Source: an uncultured Wenzhouxiangella sp. (lineage in GTDB: Bacteria; Pseudomonadota; Gammaproteobacteria; Xanthomonadales; Wenzhouxiangellaceae). Taken from it: 13,730 nucleotides of DNA. The position numbers were made by a program, and so were the translations under genes. The DNA lies in contig CALEIM010000070.1 of the NCBI GenBank assembly GCA_937876395.1, positions 1 through 13,730 on the forward strand, written 5' to 3'. This document shows positions 6,074 through 13,730 of this stretch, in pieces. Below the pieces are notes generated by a model. It ran no database searches. It saw nothing but the letters and a program-made list of their open reading frames with translations, and was not told where the DNA came from. How positions within the stretch are numbered: position 1 is the stretch's first letter; the number at the start of each line of letters is the position of its first letter.

Positions 6074-7105
6074 CTACAGATCCTGCTTGTAGCGCACATA
6101 GGGAATGCGACCGTAGACACTTTCAAGCGGGTCGTCAAGCTTGGCGTCCAGGTTGGCAGGATCGTCGGCGCGCGGGGCGGCGTCCATGACATTGCTCACG
6201 CCGATCGAAATGGATGCGTTGCGCGGCGCATGCCAGGAAAACTCGAGGTCAAAGGAGTTCAGCGTCGATGGCGCAACATCGCCGCCGCCGAGCCACAGCG
6301 GAATCTCGCGATGGTGACCCAGCATTTCACCGCTGAAGCGACCGTGCCGCCAACCCAGCAACAGTTGTGCGCTGTTGCCGTAGTGGGTATCAAAAGTCTG
6401 AAAGCCGTTGGTGTGCGCCGGGCCAGGCTCTGCCAGGCTCATGCGCTGCCGGTAGCGGGCGAGCTGCAGGCCAACCAGAAAATCACCGATCCGCTCGGTC
6501 TGAATTCCGAAGCGGACGTTCAAATCCAGGCCCTCAAGCGCAGAATCCCGGCCCAGGTGGGCGGCACCGGATTGGCGCCGATCAACCAGCAGTTCGTAGG
6601 CGAACGGCGAGTCGGTCAGCGGTGCGGCAATATTGCTCTGGAACGCGTTCAGCCCAAGCTGCAGGCCGGGTGCGACGTTCCAGTCTCCGCCGAGCTGAAC
6701 CAGGTGAGCGGGCTGGTGCGGCAGCGGTTGATCAACGAAACGACAGTCCTGAGCCAGGTAGCTGTTCATGGTCAGCATGCCCTGGCTGCACTGAATATGG
6801 GCCAGGCTGGCGGTGTTGAGCTGCCAGGCTTTGAGCGACCAGGAAAAGGAGCCATCGGCGCTGCTGTCTTCACCCAGACCGGCCTGGCTTCCGACCAGCG
6901 GCATATTCATGGACACCAGCGGCCGACTTGAAGGCAGACCCAGCGGGGAACGATCAGCCATGGATGAAGCGGTCATGAACGAAGCGCCTGCCTCCTCAGC
7001 CTGAGGATCCGATGCCAGCAACCATGCCGGCAAGTCGGTCGCTTGGGCCGTTGCTGCTGTGGCAAGCAGGGCAAGGGCAATCAGGCTGTGGCTGGTTCGT
7101 AACAT
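6074..7105 (-). CDS. Putative outer-membrane beta-barrel protein, TonB-receptor-like C-terminus
   Basis: 343 residues beginning with a clear signal peptide (MLRTSHSLIALALLATAATA, cleavage near A22 in QA-TD). The mature part has many alternating polar/hydrophobic stretches ending in aromatic residues, such as HLVQLGGDWNVAPGLQLGLNAF and NSAQLLLGWRHGRFSGEMLG, as in beta-barrels. The end resembles the last strands of TonB-dependent receptors: ISIGVSNVMDAAP, then YGRIPYVRYKQDL. There is no plug domain, and the length is about half that of a receptor. C106 and C121 could form a disulfide. I used ATG 7105 because it opens the signal peptide; an in-frame ATG at 7345 would bury it behind 80 poorly structured residues. 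No Shine-Dalgarno is visible. The substrate is unknown. Confidence 0.75.
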   Translation of the reverse strand: MLRTSHSLIALALLATAATAQATDLPAWLLASDPQAEEAGASFMTASSMADRSPLGLPSSRPLVSMNMPLVGSQAGLGEDSSADGSFSWSLKAWQLNTASLAHIQCSQGMLTMNSYLAQDCRFVDQPLPHQPAHLVQLGGDWNVAPGLQLGLNAFQSNIAAPLTDSPFAYELLVDRRQSGAAHLGRDSALEGLDLNVRFGIQTERIGDFLVGLQLARYRQRMSLAEPGPAHTNGFQTFDTHYGNSAQLLLGWRHGRFSGEMLGHHREIPLWLGGGDVAPSTLNSFDLEFSWHAPRNASISIGVSNVMDAAPRADDPANLDAKLDDPLESVYGRIPYVRYKQDL

Positions 7106-7193
7106 GGCTAAAATCGGCTTTGGCCGTATTCCAGGATCGCTGAGCTCATCACTTTGGACGTCGCCGCCCAAAAAAAGTTTTTCCGCACATGAA

Positions 7194-7202
7194 AGTGTAC
7201 CA
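7194..7202 (-). promoter_or_regulatory. Candidate extended -10 promoter for the beta-barrel gene
   Basis: On the minus strand 7202-7194 reads TGGTACACT, an extended -10 (TGN plus TACACT). No convincing -35 lies upstream. Initiation near 7187 would give a leader of about 80 nt containing a run of A then T (7170-7182). Confidence 0.3.
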
Positions 7203-7241
7203 AAGGATATCCAAGGATGCACTGCCGAAATCGGCCGCAAG

Positions 7242-7259
7242 TTGCCGGAATTCCCGCAA
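7242..7259. repeat. Near-perfect 18-bp palindrome in the divergent promoter region
   Basis: TTGCCGGAATTCCCGCAA reads as an inverted repeat with 8 of 9 positions matching. A third CCGCAA half-site lies just upstream (7235-7240). It sits between the divergent beta-barrel and transketolase genes and could be an operator for a dimeric repressor; no factor can be named. Confidence 0.35.
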
Positions 7260-7381
7260 TTAATCGGCTTCGATGCCCGACGTCTCGGCGCCTTGTTGGT
7301 GAATCCTTGGCCAATGGCTTGCCTTGACGGGCCCTGGGGCGGCAAAATGACCGGCTTTCTCCCACCCCGTCGTCAAGCAGG

Positions 7382-7393
7382 TATGTTGCGCCA
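7382..7393 (+). promoter_or_regulatory. Possible -10 box immediately before the transketolase ATG
   Basis: TATGTT (7382-7387) is followed by six bases and then ATG 7394, the same spacing as at the zinc-ribbon gene. No usable Shine-Dalgarno is present (AGG lies about 12 nt away). The -35 region is poor, so this is weak. A four-codon frame (ATG 7383, stop at 7395-7397) overlaps the start as ATGA. Confidence 0.25.
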
Positions 7394-9415
7394 ATGACCT
7401 ATCCGACCTCTGATCGTGGTATCGATCGTCGCCAGCTCGCCAATGCCGTCCGGGCCTTGTCCATGGATGCCGTCGAGCGCGCCAACAGTGGCCATCCGGG
7501 CATGCCCATGGGCATGGCTGATATCGTTGAAGTGTTGTTTCGCGATTATCACAAGCATAATCCGGCCAATCCCGACTGGCCCGACCGCGACCGTTTTGTC
7601 GTCTCCAACGGCCACGGCTCGATGCTGCTCTACAGCGTGCTGCATTTGAGCGGCTACGCGCTGCCAATGGACGAGATCAAGAACTTTCGTCAGCTGCACT
7701 CGATGACCCCGGGCCACCCCGAGCGCAAGGACGCACCGGGTGTGGAAACGACCACCGGGCCGCTTGGCCAGGGCCTGGCCAATGCCGTGGGCATGGCCCT
7801 GGCGGAAAAGCTGCTGGCGGCGCGTTTCAATATTGATAATCACCGCATCGTCGATCATCGCACCTGGGTATTTGCCGGCGACGGCTGCCTGATGGAAGGA
7901 ATTTCCCACGAAGCCTGTTCCCTGGCGGGCACGCTGGGCCTGGGCAAGCTGATCGTATTCTACGACGACAACCAGATCTCGATTGACGGCGATACCAAGG
8001 GCTGGTTCACCGATGACACGCCGGCGCGCTTCAGGGCCTACGGCTGGCAGGTGGTCGAGAACGTTGACGGCCACTCCGCCGAGTCGGTGGCTGCCGCCAT
8101 CGACCATGCCGTGGCCGAAGATCATAAACCGAGCCTGATTTGCTGCAAGACCACCATCGGCTACGGTGCGCCGACCAAGGCCGGCACCGCCGGCGTCCAC
8201 GGTGCCGCTCTCGGCGCCGAGGAAATCAAGGCCACCCGCGAGCAGCTTGGCTGGTCGCACCCGCCGTTCGAGATTCCCGACGAGATCCGCTCGGCCTGGG
8301 ATGCCCGCGCCGCCGGAGCGGCCGCCGAACAGGCCTGGCAGGAGCGCCTGTCGGCCTATCGAAAGGCCCATCCGGAGCGAGCGGCCGAGTTCGAGCGGCG
8401 CATCAAAGGTGAACTGCCCGAGGATTTCGATCGCCTGGTCAAGCAGATTCTTGAGTCGACGCAGGCCGACGATAGCAAAGTGGCCACGCGCAAGGCGTCC
8501 GGCGCAAGCATTGAAGCATTCGCCCCGCACCTGCCCGAGTTGATCGGCGGCTCGGCTGACCTGACCGGCTCGAACAACACCGACTGGTCCGGCAGCGTCA
8601 ACGTGCTCGAAGATCCGGCCGGCGGCAACTACATTTACTACGGCGTGCGCGAGTTTGGCATGACCGCGATTGCCAGCGGTCTGGATCTGCACGGCGGCTT
8701 CATCCCCTACACCGGCACTTTCCTGGTGTTTTCCGACTATGCGCGCAACGCCGTGCGCATGTCAGCGCTGATTCCGACCGGCGCCATCCACGTCTACACC
8801 CATGACTCGATCGGCCTCGGCGAAGACGGACCGACCCACCAGCCGATCGAACACGTGGCCAGCCTGCGCCTGATCCCCGGTCTGGACGTGTGGCGCCCGG
8901 CCGACAAGGTGGAAACCGCAGCCGCCTGGGCTGAGGCCCTGAGGCGGCGTGAGCGCCCGACCGCGCTGGTACTCAGCCGCCAGGGCCTGCCGCACCTGGC
9001 GAAAAACGCCGATCAGATCGAAGCCATTGCCCGGGGTGGATACGTGCTCAAGGATTCGGGCGGCCCGGCCGATGTGCTGCTCATCGCCAGTGGATCGGAA
9101 GTCGGGCTGGCGCTTGGCGCAGCCGAAGCCCTGGAAGGAGGAGGGATTCACGCGCGGGTGGTGTCGATGCCCAATCCCGGCCGTTTCCTTGAACAGGATG
9201 CCAGCTACCGCGATTCGGTCCTGCCGCCTGAAATCGAGGCCCGCGTCGCCATCGAGGCCGGCGTGAGCGCCTACTGGTGGCCGTTCGTCGGCGCGCGCGG
9301 CGAGGTCATCGGCATCGACCGATTTGGCGCTTCGGCTCCGGCTGATGAGCTGTTTCGTGAGTTTGGCTTCACCACCGATGCGGTGGTCGCTGCGGCCCGT
9401 CGGGTGCTTCCCTGA
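7394..9415 (+). CDS. tkt: Transketolase
   Basis: This 673-residue cytosolic, thiamine-diphosphate- and Mg-dependent enzyme moves two-carbon ketol units between sugar phosphates in the non-oxidative pentose phosphate pathway; it works as a homodimer. Seen: ANSGHPGMPMGMADI with H34, SNGHGSMLLY with H74, the ThDP signature GDG (162-164) running to N193 in DDNQIS, the ELIGGSADLTGSN block (382-394), GVREFGM with the catalytic glutamate E420, and HDSIGLGEDGPTHQPIEH from H470. Length and all blocks are normal for the bacterial class. It stands alone here, not beside epd or pgk as in some relatives, and ends with its own terminator. The start is ATG 7394, matching the family N-terminus, without a clear ribosome-binding site. 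Confidence 0.97.
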   Translation: MTYPTSDRGIDRRQLANAVRALSMDAVERANSGHPGMPMGMADIVEVLFRDYHKHNPANPDWPDRDRFVVSNGHGSMLLYSVLHLSGYALPMDEIKNFRQLHSMTPGHPERKDAPGVETTTGPLGQGLANAVGMALAEKLLAARFNIDNHRIVDHRTWVFAGDGCLMEGISHEACSLAGTLGLGKLIVFYDDNQISIDGDTKGWFTDDTPARFRAYGWQVVENVDGHSAESVAAAIDHAVAEDHKPSLICCKTTIGYGAPTKAGTAGVHGAALGAEEIKATREQLGWSHPPFEIPDEIRSAWDARAAGAAAEQAWQERLSAYRKAHPERAAEFERRIKGELPEDFDRLVKQILESTQADDSKVATRKASGASIEAFAPHLPELIGGSADLTGSNNTDWSGSVNVLEDPAGGNYIYYGVREFGMTAIASGLDLHGGFIPYTGTFLVFSDYARNAVRMSALIPTGAIHVYTHDSIGLGEDGPTHQPIEHVASLRLIPGLDVWRPADKVETAAAWAEALRRRERPTALVLSRQGLPHLAKNADQIEAIARGGYVLKDSGGPADVLLIASGSEVGLALGAAEALEGGGIHARVVSMPNPGRFLEQDASYRDSVLPPEIEARVAIEAGVSAYWWPFVGARGEVIGIDRFGASAPADELFREFGFTTDAVVAAARRVLP

Positions 9416-9433
9416 GGAATCTCTGATCAACTA

Positions 9434-9472
9434 TGCCCGGAGCGCGCCGGATGCGCTCCGGGCACGTATTTT
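9434..9472 (+). terminator. Intrinsic terminator of transketolase
   Basis: TGCCCGGAGCGC (9434-9445) pairs perfectly over 12 bp with GCGCTCCGGGCA (9453-9464) across a 7-nt loop. CG and then TATTTT (9467-9472) follow. It begins 18 nt after the tkt stop. Confidence 0.8.
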
Positions 9473-9501
9473 GCGTATCGCATGCGGCGCTTGGTTACAC
9501 T
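9471..9501 (+). promoter_or_regulatory. Weak candidate promoter for the macroglobulin gene
   Basis: TTGCGT (9471-9476) and TACACT (9496-9501) are separated by 19 bp, longer than ideal. Initiation near 9508 would give a leader of about 22 nt. Since a terminator precedes it, the gene needs its own promoter somewhere here. Confidence 0.3.
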
Positions 9502-9529
9502 GTGGGCTGATTCACTTCCGGCCTGAAGC

Positions 9530-12500
9530 ATGAGTCGAATTGCAGCGTATCTGTTGACATCAGGGTTGGTCGTTGCCGCCTGCATGCCGCTGGATGATCC
9601 GCAGCCGCCGTATCGGGACGTCATTGCAGCCGGGGAGCAACGCCTGATGCCGGCCAAAGATCCGGAATTACTGACCACTTTTCCCGGCCGCATCAGCGAA
9701 GGCCTGGGGCCAGATGAAGCCCATGTTCGCCCGCCTCTAGCTGCAGCACAGCCGCTGAGCAATCAGCAGATCGAGCAATTGCTGGGGCGCGTGCCCGCGC
9801 TGGAAACGGATGCCGACGACCAGCTTGAATTTGCCCTGCGTCCGGGCAGCCTGCCGCCGCCCCGCACCGGGGTGGATGTGCGCGCCGAGTTCCCACCGGT
9901 TGACGAGCGTCTGGCACCGACCCCGGAGCCGGCTGCAGGGCCTTTGCGACTGCTGCGCTTTGGTCCGGAAGGCGCCGTTCCGCTGGCCGCACAGCTCAGC
10001 CTGAGCTTTGATCGGCCGATGGTGGCCGTGACCGCACATGATGATCTTGCCGCGCAGGACGTGCCGGTCGAACTGGATCCGGCGGTGCCGGGCAACTGGC
10101 GCTGGGTCGGCACCCGCACTCTGCTGTTCGAACCCGAAGCGGCGCGTCTGCCGATGGCGACGCAGTATACGGTCGCAGTCAGTCCGGATATTCGTGCAGC
10201 CGACGGGACCAGACTGGCCGAGCCGGTGGAATGGGCATTCAGCACGCCGCCGCTGGAAATCATCAACAGTTATCCGAGCGGCGGCGGTGTGGCGCTGGAG
10301 CCGGTCATTGTGCTGGTGTTTGATCAGCGCGTATCGCTGGAAACGCTGGCTTCGTCCTTGTCGATGCTTGACGGCGACGGCCGAGACCTGAGCTTCCGTC
10401 CGGCCAGCAATGACGAGATCGAAGCCGATGAAATGGCCGCGCGGATGATCGAGCCGCTCGAACCTGGCCGCTGGGTGGCTTTGCGTCCTGAGCAAGTGCT
10501 GCCGCCAGCCACCGACATCGAGCTGGTGCTGGCAGCGGGCGCAGCCTCGGCCGAAGGCGCGTTGTTGACCACCGAGGTCCAGCGGCGCGGGTTTTCAACC
10601 TATGGCCGTTTTCTGGTGACCGACAAACAATGCGGCTGGAACGGCCAGTGCGCACCAAACGATCCATTCCGGTTCACTTTTTCCAATCAGCCTGATCCAC
10701 AGCAGAATCTGCAGTCGCTGCTCCGCGTTCATCCGGAGATTGACGATATGCAGGTGCGCGTCTTCGGGTCCAGTATTCAGATAGACGGCCGGAAAACCGG
10801 TCAGACCCGCTACCAGATCGACTTTGATGAGGACTTGAGTGACCGCTTCGGTCAGCGAATCAGTGGCTCACGCTCGTTTTCGTTCGAGACCGGCAGCCTG
10901 TCGCCAAGCCTCAATCTGGGGACCGAAGCGCTGACCACGCTCGACCCGTCGAGCGCGCCGGCAGTAGAGTTTTTCAGCACCAATTACCGCAGCGCCGAAA
11001 TTCGTGTGTGGCGGGTCACGCCTGCCGACTGGCCAGAGTACATGGCGCTGTATCGTAACCAGCATCAGTGGCGCGACTCGCTGCCGGAAATGCCCGGCCA
11101 GGAAGTTTTCTCCGGCGCCGTTGAAATCAACTCGCGTCGTGATGAGCCGGTGCGCAGCCGAATCGATCTGGCCCCCTGGCTCGACAAGAATCGCGGTCAC
11201 CTGATTGTGATGGTCGAGCCCGGTGAACGCCTGGACGGGGTCGCTGCAGATCGCCGCCCGTGGCGGCAAGTCGGCTGGTTTCAGGCCACCGCCATCGGCA
11301 TTGACGCGGCCACCGATGCGCGCGACATGCTGGTCTGGGCAACTCGCCTGGCCGACGGTGCGCCGCTGGAAGGTGCCGAGGTGCGGATCGGGGCAGTTGA
11401 CGGCGACTGGTCAACCGATGACGAAGGCCTGGTTCGCATCACCTTGCCGGATGCGGCCGAGGTGAGTAATCACGTCAACTGGCTGGAAGTGCGCGTTGGC
11501 CAGGATGTGGCGGTGTTGCCCGAATCCCGCTACTGGTCACGGCATTCGGGCTGGCATGCCCAGCCCCTAGCCGATGACATTGCCTGGCATGTGTTTGATG
11601 ATCGCAAGATGTATCGACCGGGCGAGGCCGTGCATCTGAAAGGCTGGCTGCGAAAACTCGAGCAGCGCCCCGACGGCGGCCTGGGTTTGCTCGATTCGGC
11701 GTCTTTGCGTGTCGATTACAGCGTGGCCGACGCGCGCGGCAACACGCTGCATGAAGGCTCGACCGACATTGGCCGACTGGGCGGATTCGAGCTGGCGTTT
11801 GATTTGCCTGAAACACCCAATCTGGGCCAGGCCAGCGTGCAGTTGACCCTGTCCGGGGTGGGACAGGAAAGGCATAGTCATCATCACAGCTTTGTAATCG
11901 AGGAGTTCCGAACGCCCGAGTTCGAAGTTGCCACCCGGGTCGGGGCCGGACCGTTTGTTGGCAGTGATCCGATCGAGGTCGAAGTGCTGGCCAGCTACTA
12001 CGCCGGCGGCGCGTTGCCGGGAGCGGACGTGCGCTGGGATGTCAGCGCAGGTGCCGGCCACTATGTGCCGCCCGGTCAGGATCAGTGGCATTTCGGTTTT
12101 CAGCCGCCCGTGTGGCTGCCGCGGCCGATGGACGAGTCCGGCGGGTCCGCCGCGCTGACGCATGAAGGCCGGACCGATGGTGCCGGCCGTCACGCGCTGG
12201 AGATCAATCTGGACTTTGCCGACCAGCCACGCCCGCTGCGGATCGAGGCGTCTGCCACTGTCACCGATGTCAATCGCCAGGCCTGGGCGGCGCGCAGCGA
12301 AATCCTGGCGCATCCGGGCCAGGTGTATGTCGGCCTGCGCTCGGAAACTCAGTTTGTTGATCGCAACGAACCGCTGATTATTGATCTTTTGACCGTCGAC
12401 CTGGACGGTGCGCCGGCGGCTGATCGGCCGGTTGTGGTGGAAGCGGCGCGAATTCGCCACCTGTGGCCGCGTTCTGGAAGCGAGCCAGAGCCCGACGCTG

Positions 12501-13730
12501 AAATCCAGCGCTGCGAGCTCACCACCGCGGCCGATGGCCTGGGCCAATGCCGGTTCGAGACCCGCCGCAGCGGTCGCTACCAGATTACCGCCACCACAGT
12601 CGATGAGCACGGGCGACGCAATGCCAGCCGCATCATGCGCTGGGTGGGCGGTGGTTCCATACCGCGTTCTGAAGGGGTTCAGATCGAGTCGCTGGTGCTG
12701 ATCCCGGATCGTGAGCAGCACGCGCCGGGAGAGGTTGCCCGGCTGCTGGTCGAGTCTCCGTTCGAGCAGGCCGAAGGCTTGTTGACCCTGCGTCGACATG
12801 GGCTGGCCGAACAGCGCCGTTTTGCCGTCAAAAACGGCTCGGCCACACTGGAAATTCCGCTGCGTCATGACTGGCTGCCGAACATCCAGGCCCACATCAC
12901 GCTGGTTGGCAGCGCGCCGCGCGATGGCGATGATGATGTCTCAGCGTCGCGTCCGGCCATTGCCGTCGGCAGTCATCAGTTTCCCATTTCAACCGCTGAG
13001 CGCTCGCTGTCGATCAATCTGCAGCCGTCTTCAGCCGGAGCCGCACCGGGCGAGGAAGTGGAGGTGACGCTGGACGTGCTTGATGCCCAAGGCCGGCCAG
13101 TCGCCGATGCTGAAGTGGCGCTGGTGATGGTCGATGAGGCAATCCTTGCACTGAGCGACTATCGTCTGACCGATCCGCTGGAAACCTTTTATCGGCAGCG
13201 CCCGCCGGAAGTGCGAGATTACAACCTGCGCCCGTCGATTCGTCTGCTGCAGTTGCCCGAGTCTGACGCGGTCAATATGGAACAGGTCGCGCAGGTGACG
13301 GGAAGCCGGGTTCGGATGTCTGCCATGGACTCAGCCCCGCCGCCGGCACCGCCCGGTGGCGCGAGCGAACCGATTGATGTGCGCGAAGATTTCAACCCGC
13401 TGGCCGCATTTGTTCCGGCCCTGATCACGGACGAGCACGGCAGGGCACAAGCACGGGTACGGCTGCCGGACAACTTGACCCGATACCGCATCACGGCGCT
13501 GGCCGAGGGCTTCCGCGCCGCCGCGATCCTGAAGGCGGAGGGCGAGAAGCAGTCGACCATCCTCGACGCCGAGGGCGACCGCGAGGCCGCGTTCCGCGAG
13601 GCCGAGGCGCGCGAGCGCCTGGCCGAGGCGGAGGCCAAGGCCACGCAGATGGTGTCGGACGCGATCGCCCAGGGCGACGTGCAGGCGATCAACTACTTCG
13701 TCGCGCAGAAATACGTGCAGGCCTTCGAGA
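9530..13730 (+). CDS. Bacterial alpha-2-macroglobulin lipoprotein, joined in frame to an SPFH segment and cut by the window end
   Basis: The reading frame is open from ATG 9530 to the window end (1400 codons). Residues 1-18 are a lipoprotein signal with lipobox VAAC (C18), so it is membrane-anchored in the periplasm. Bacterial macroglobulins trap proteases. Domains seen: Ig-like (about 140-245), C368/C374 pair, MG domain with MYRPGE (about 694-699), EEFRTPEFEV (about 791), bait-region domain from about 1052, VDEAIL (1201-1206), and the start of the A2M core with DFNPLAAF (from 1287) and LPDNLTRYRITALA (1312-1325). The thioester and receptor-like domains should follow, in a protein of roughly 1650-2000 residues; instead the sequence turns into an SPFH protein. 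Only residues 1-1325 belong to this gene. No strong Shine-Dalgarno; the lipobox fixes the start. Confidence 0.88.
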   Translation, partial: MSRIAAYLLTSGLVVAACMPLDDPQPPYRDVIAAGEQRLMPAKDPELLTTFPGRISEGLGPDEAHVRPPLAAAQPLSNQQIEQLLGRVPALETDADDQLEFALRPGSLPPPRTGVDVRAEFPPVDERLAPTPEPAAGPLRLLRFGPEGAVPLAAQLSLSFDRPMVAVTAHDDLAAQDVPVELDPAVPGNWRWVGTRTLLFEPEAARLPMATQYTVAVSPDIRAADGTRLAEPVEWAFSTPPLEIINSYPSGGGVALEPVIVLVFDQRVSLETLASSLSMLDGDGRDLSFRPASNDEIEADEMAARMIEPLEPGRWVALRPEQVLPPATDIELVLAAGAASAEGALLTTEVQRRGFSTYGRFLVTDKQCGWNGQCAPNDPFRFTFSNQPDPQQNLQSLLRVHPEIDDMQVRVFGSSIQIDGRKTGQTRYQIDFDEDLSDRFGQRISGSRSFSFETGSLSPSLNLGTEALTTLDPSSAPAVEFFSTNYRSAEIRVWRVTPADWPEYMALYRNQHQWRDSLPEMPGQEVFSGAVEINSRRDEPVRSRIDLAPWLDKNRGHLIVMVEPGERLDGVAADRRPWRQVGWFQATAIGIDAATDARDMLVWATRLADGAPLEGAEVRIGAVDGDWSTDDEGLVRITLPDAAEVSNHVNWLEVRVGQDVAVLPESRYWSRHSGWHAQPLADDIAWHVFDDRKMYRPGEAVHLKGWLRKLEQRPDGGLGLLDSASLRVDYSVADARGNTLHEGSTDIGRLGGFELAFDLPETPNLGQASVQLTLSGVGQERHSHHHSFVIEEFRTPEFEVATRVGAGPFVGSDPIEVEVLASYYAGGALPGADVRWDVSAGAGHYVPPGQDQWHFGFQPPVWLPRPMDESGGSAALTHEGRTDGAGRHALEINLDFADQPRPLRIEASATVTDVNRQAWAARSEILAHPGQVYVGLRSETQFVDRNEPLIIDLLTVDLDGAPAADRPVVVEAARIRHLWPRSGSEPEPDAEIQRCELTTAADGLGQCRFETRRSGRYQITATTVDEHGRRNASRIMRWVGGGSIPRSEGVQIESLVLIPDREQHAPGEVARLLVESPFEQAEGLLTLRRHGLAEQRRFAVKNGSATLEIPLRHDWLPNIQAHITLVGSAPRDGDDDVSASRPAIAVGSHQFPISTAERSLSINLQPSSAGAAPGEEVEVTLDVLDAQGRPVADAEVALVMVDEAILALSDYRLTDPLETFYRQRPPEVRDYNLRPSIRLLQLPESDAVNMEQVAQVTGSRVRMSAMDSAPPPAPPGGASEPIDVREDFNPLAAFVPALITDEHGRAQARVRLPDNLTRYRITALAEGFRAAAILKAEGEKQSTILDAEGDREAAFREAEARERLAEAEAKATQMVSDAIAQGDVQAINYFVAQKYVQAFE
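13505..13730 (+). other. C-terminal region of an SPFH/stomatin (QmcA-like) protein, fused to the A2M frame
   Basis: From residue 1326 the protein reads EGFRAAAILKAEGEKQ, then REAAFREAEARERLAEAEAKATQ and QGDVQAINYFVAQKYVQAFE-type sequence. This is the Ala/Glu-rich coiled coil and conserved end of SPFH-domain membrane scaffold proteins; E. coli QmcA has KAEGEKQ and an NYFVAQKYTEAL equivalent. No SPFH core domain is present. Of the 75 codons here, 74 end in G or C, against 55 of the preceding 75. The abrupt change of family and codon usage marks foreign sequence. It is most likely an assembly join at a contig end, with recombination or a true fusion less likely. Confidence 0.88.

Noticed and set aside
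7106..7345. 80-residue N-terminal extension of the beta-barrel gene
   Set aside because: It would place a classical signal peptide in the interior; the sequence is low in structure and covers the promoter region.
7373..8692. 439-codon open frame antisense to transketolase
   Set aside because: Same explanation: a third-position GC shadow with no recognisable domain or ribosome-binding site.
11567..12895. 442-codon open frame antisense to the macroglobulin
   Set aside because: Lies wholly inside the A2M frame, which carries real MG-domain motifs; the antisense product is Arg/Gln-rich without pattern.
9530..13504. Looking for the CxEQ thioester of the macroglobulin
   Set aside because: It would lie downstream of the A2M core start at residue 1287 and is not reached before the junction, so its absence here says nothing about the intact gene.

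Overview
The window looks like a chromosomal segment of a GC-rich gammaproteobacterium. The divergent yggS / pilT-pilU arrangement is the one known from Pseudomonas and relatives. The ColR-like regulator and the secreted protein families suggest a Xanthomonadales or Wenzhouxiangella-like lineage; that placement is inference from protein resemblance only.

Layout. (1) 1-518, minus: N-terminal part of the PLP-binding protein YggS, cut by the window edge. (2) 635-2834, plus: pilT and pilU, the type IV pilus retraction ATPases, preceded by a candidate promoter and leader hairpin and followed by a terminator. (3) 2835-5034, plus: an OmpR-family response regulator overlapping its histidine kinase (ColR/ColS-like). 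Upstream lie an 11-bp-period direct repeat, a -10 element and a two-hairpin segment ending in a strong intrinsic terminator. This could be a roughly 95-nt small RNA or an attenuating leader. (4) 5100-5447, plus: a small zinc-ribbon membrane protein whose putative -10 box sits 6 nt before its ATG, suggesting a leaderless mRNA. (5) 5493-6014 and 6074-7105, minus: two exported proteins, one unknown and one outer-membrane beta-barrel. (6) 7394-9415, plus: transketolase with its own terminator. (7) 9530 to the end, plus: a lipoprotein alpha-2-macroglobulin that stops abruptly at about 13,500 and continues in frame into the C-terminal repeat region of an SPFH/stomatin (QmcA-like) protein.

How the parts relate. 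pilT/pilU power pilus retraction. The two-component system is a separate envelope-sensing unit with its own control region. Several of the remaining products act in or at the envelope (beta-barrel, macroglobulin lipoprotein, zinc-ribbon membrane protein, kinase); transketolase is central carbon metabolism.

The two points most worth a second look are the structured RNA element before the response regulator (2953-3047) and the A2M/SPFH junction. At the junction, third-position GC jumps from 55/75 codons to 74/75 codons, which points to a chimeric contig end rather than a natural fusion.
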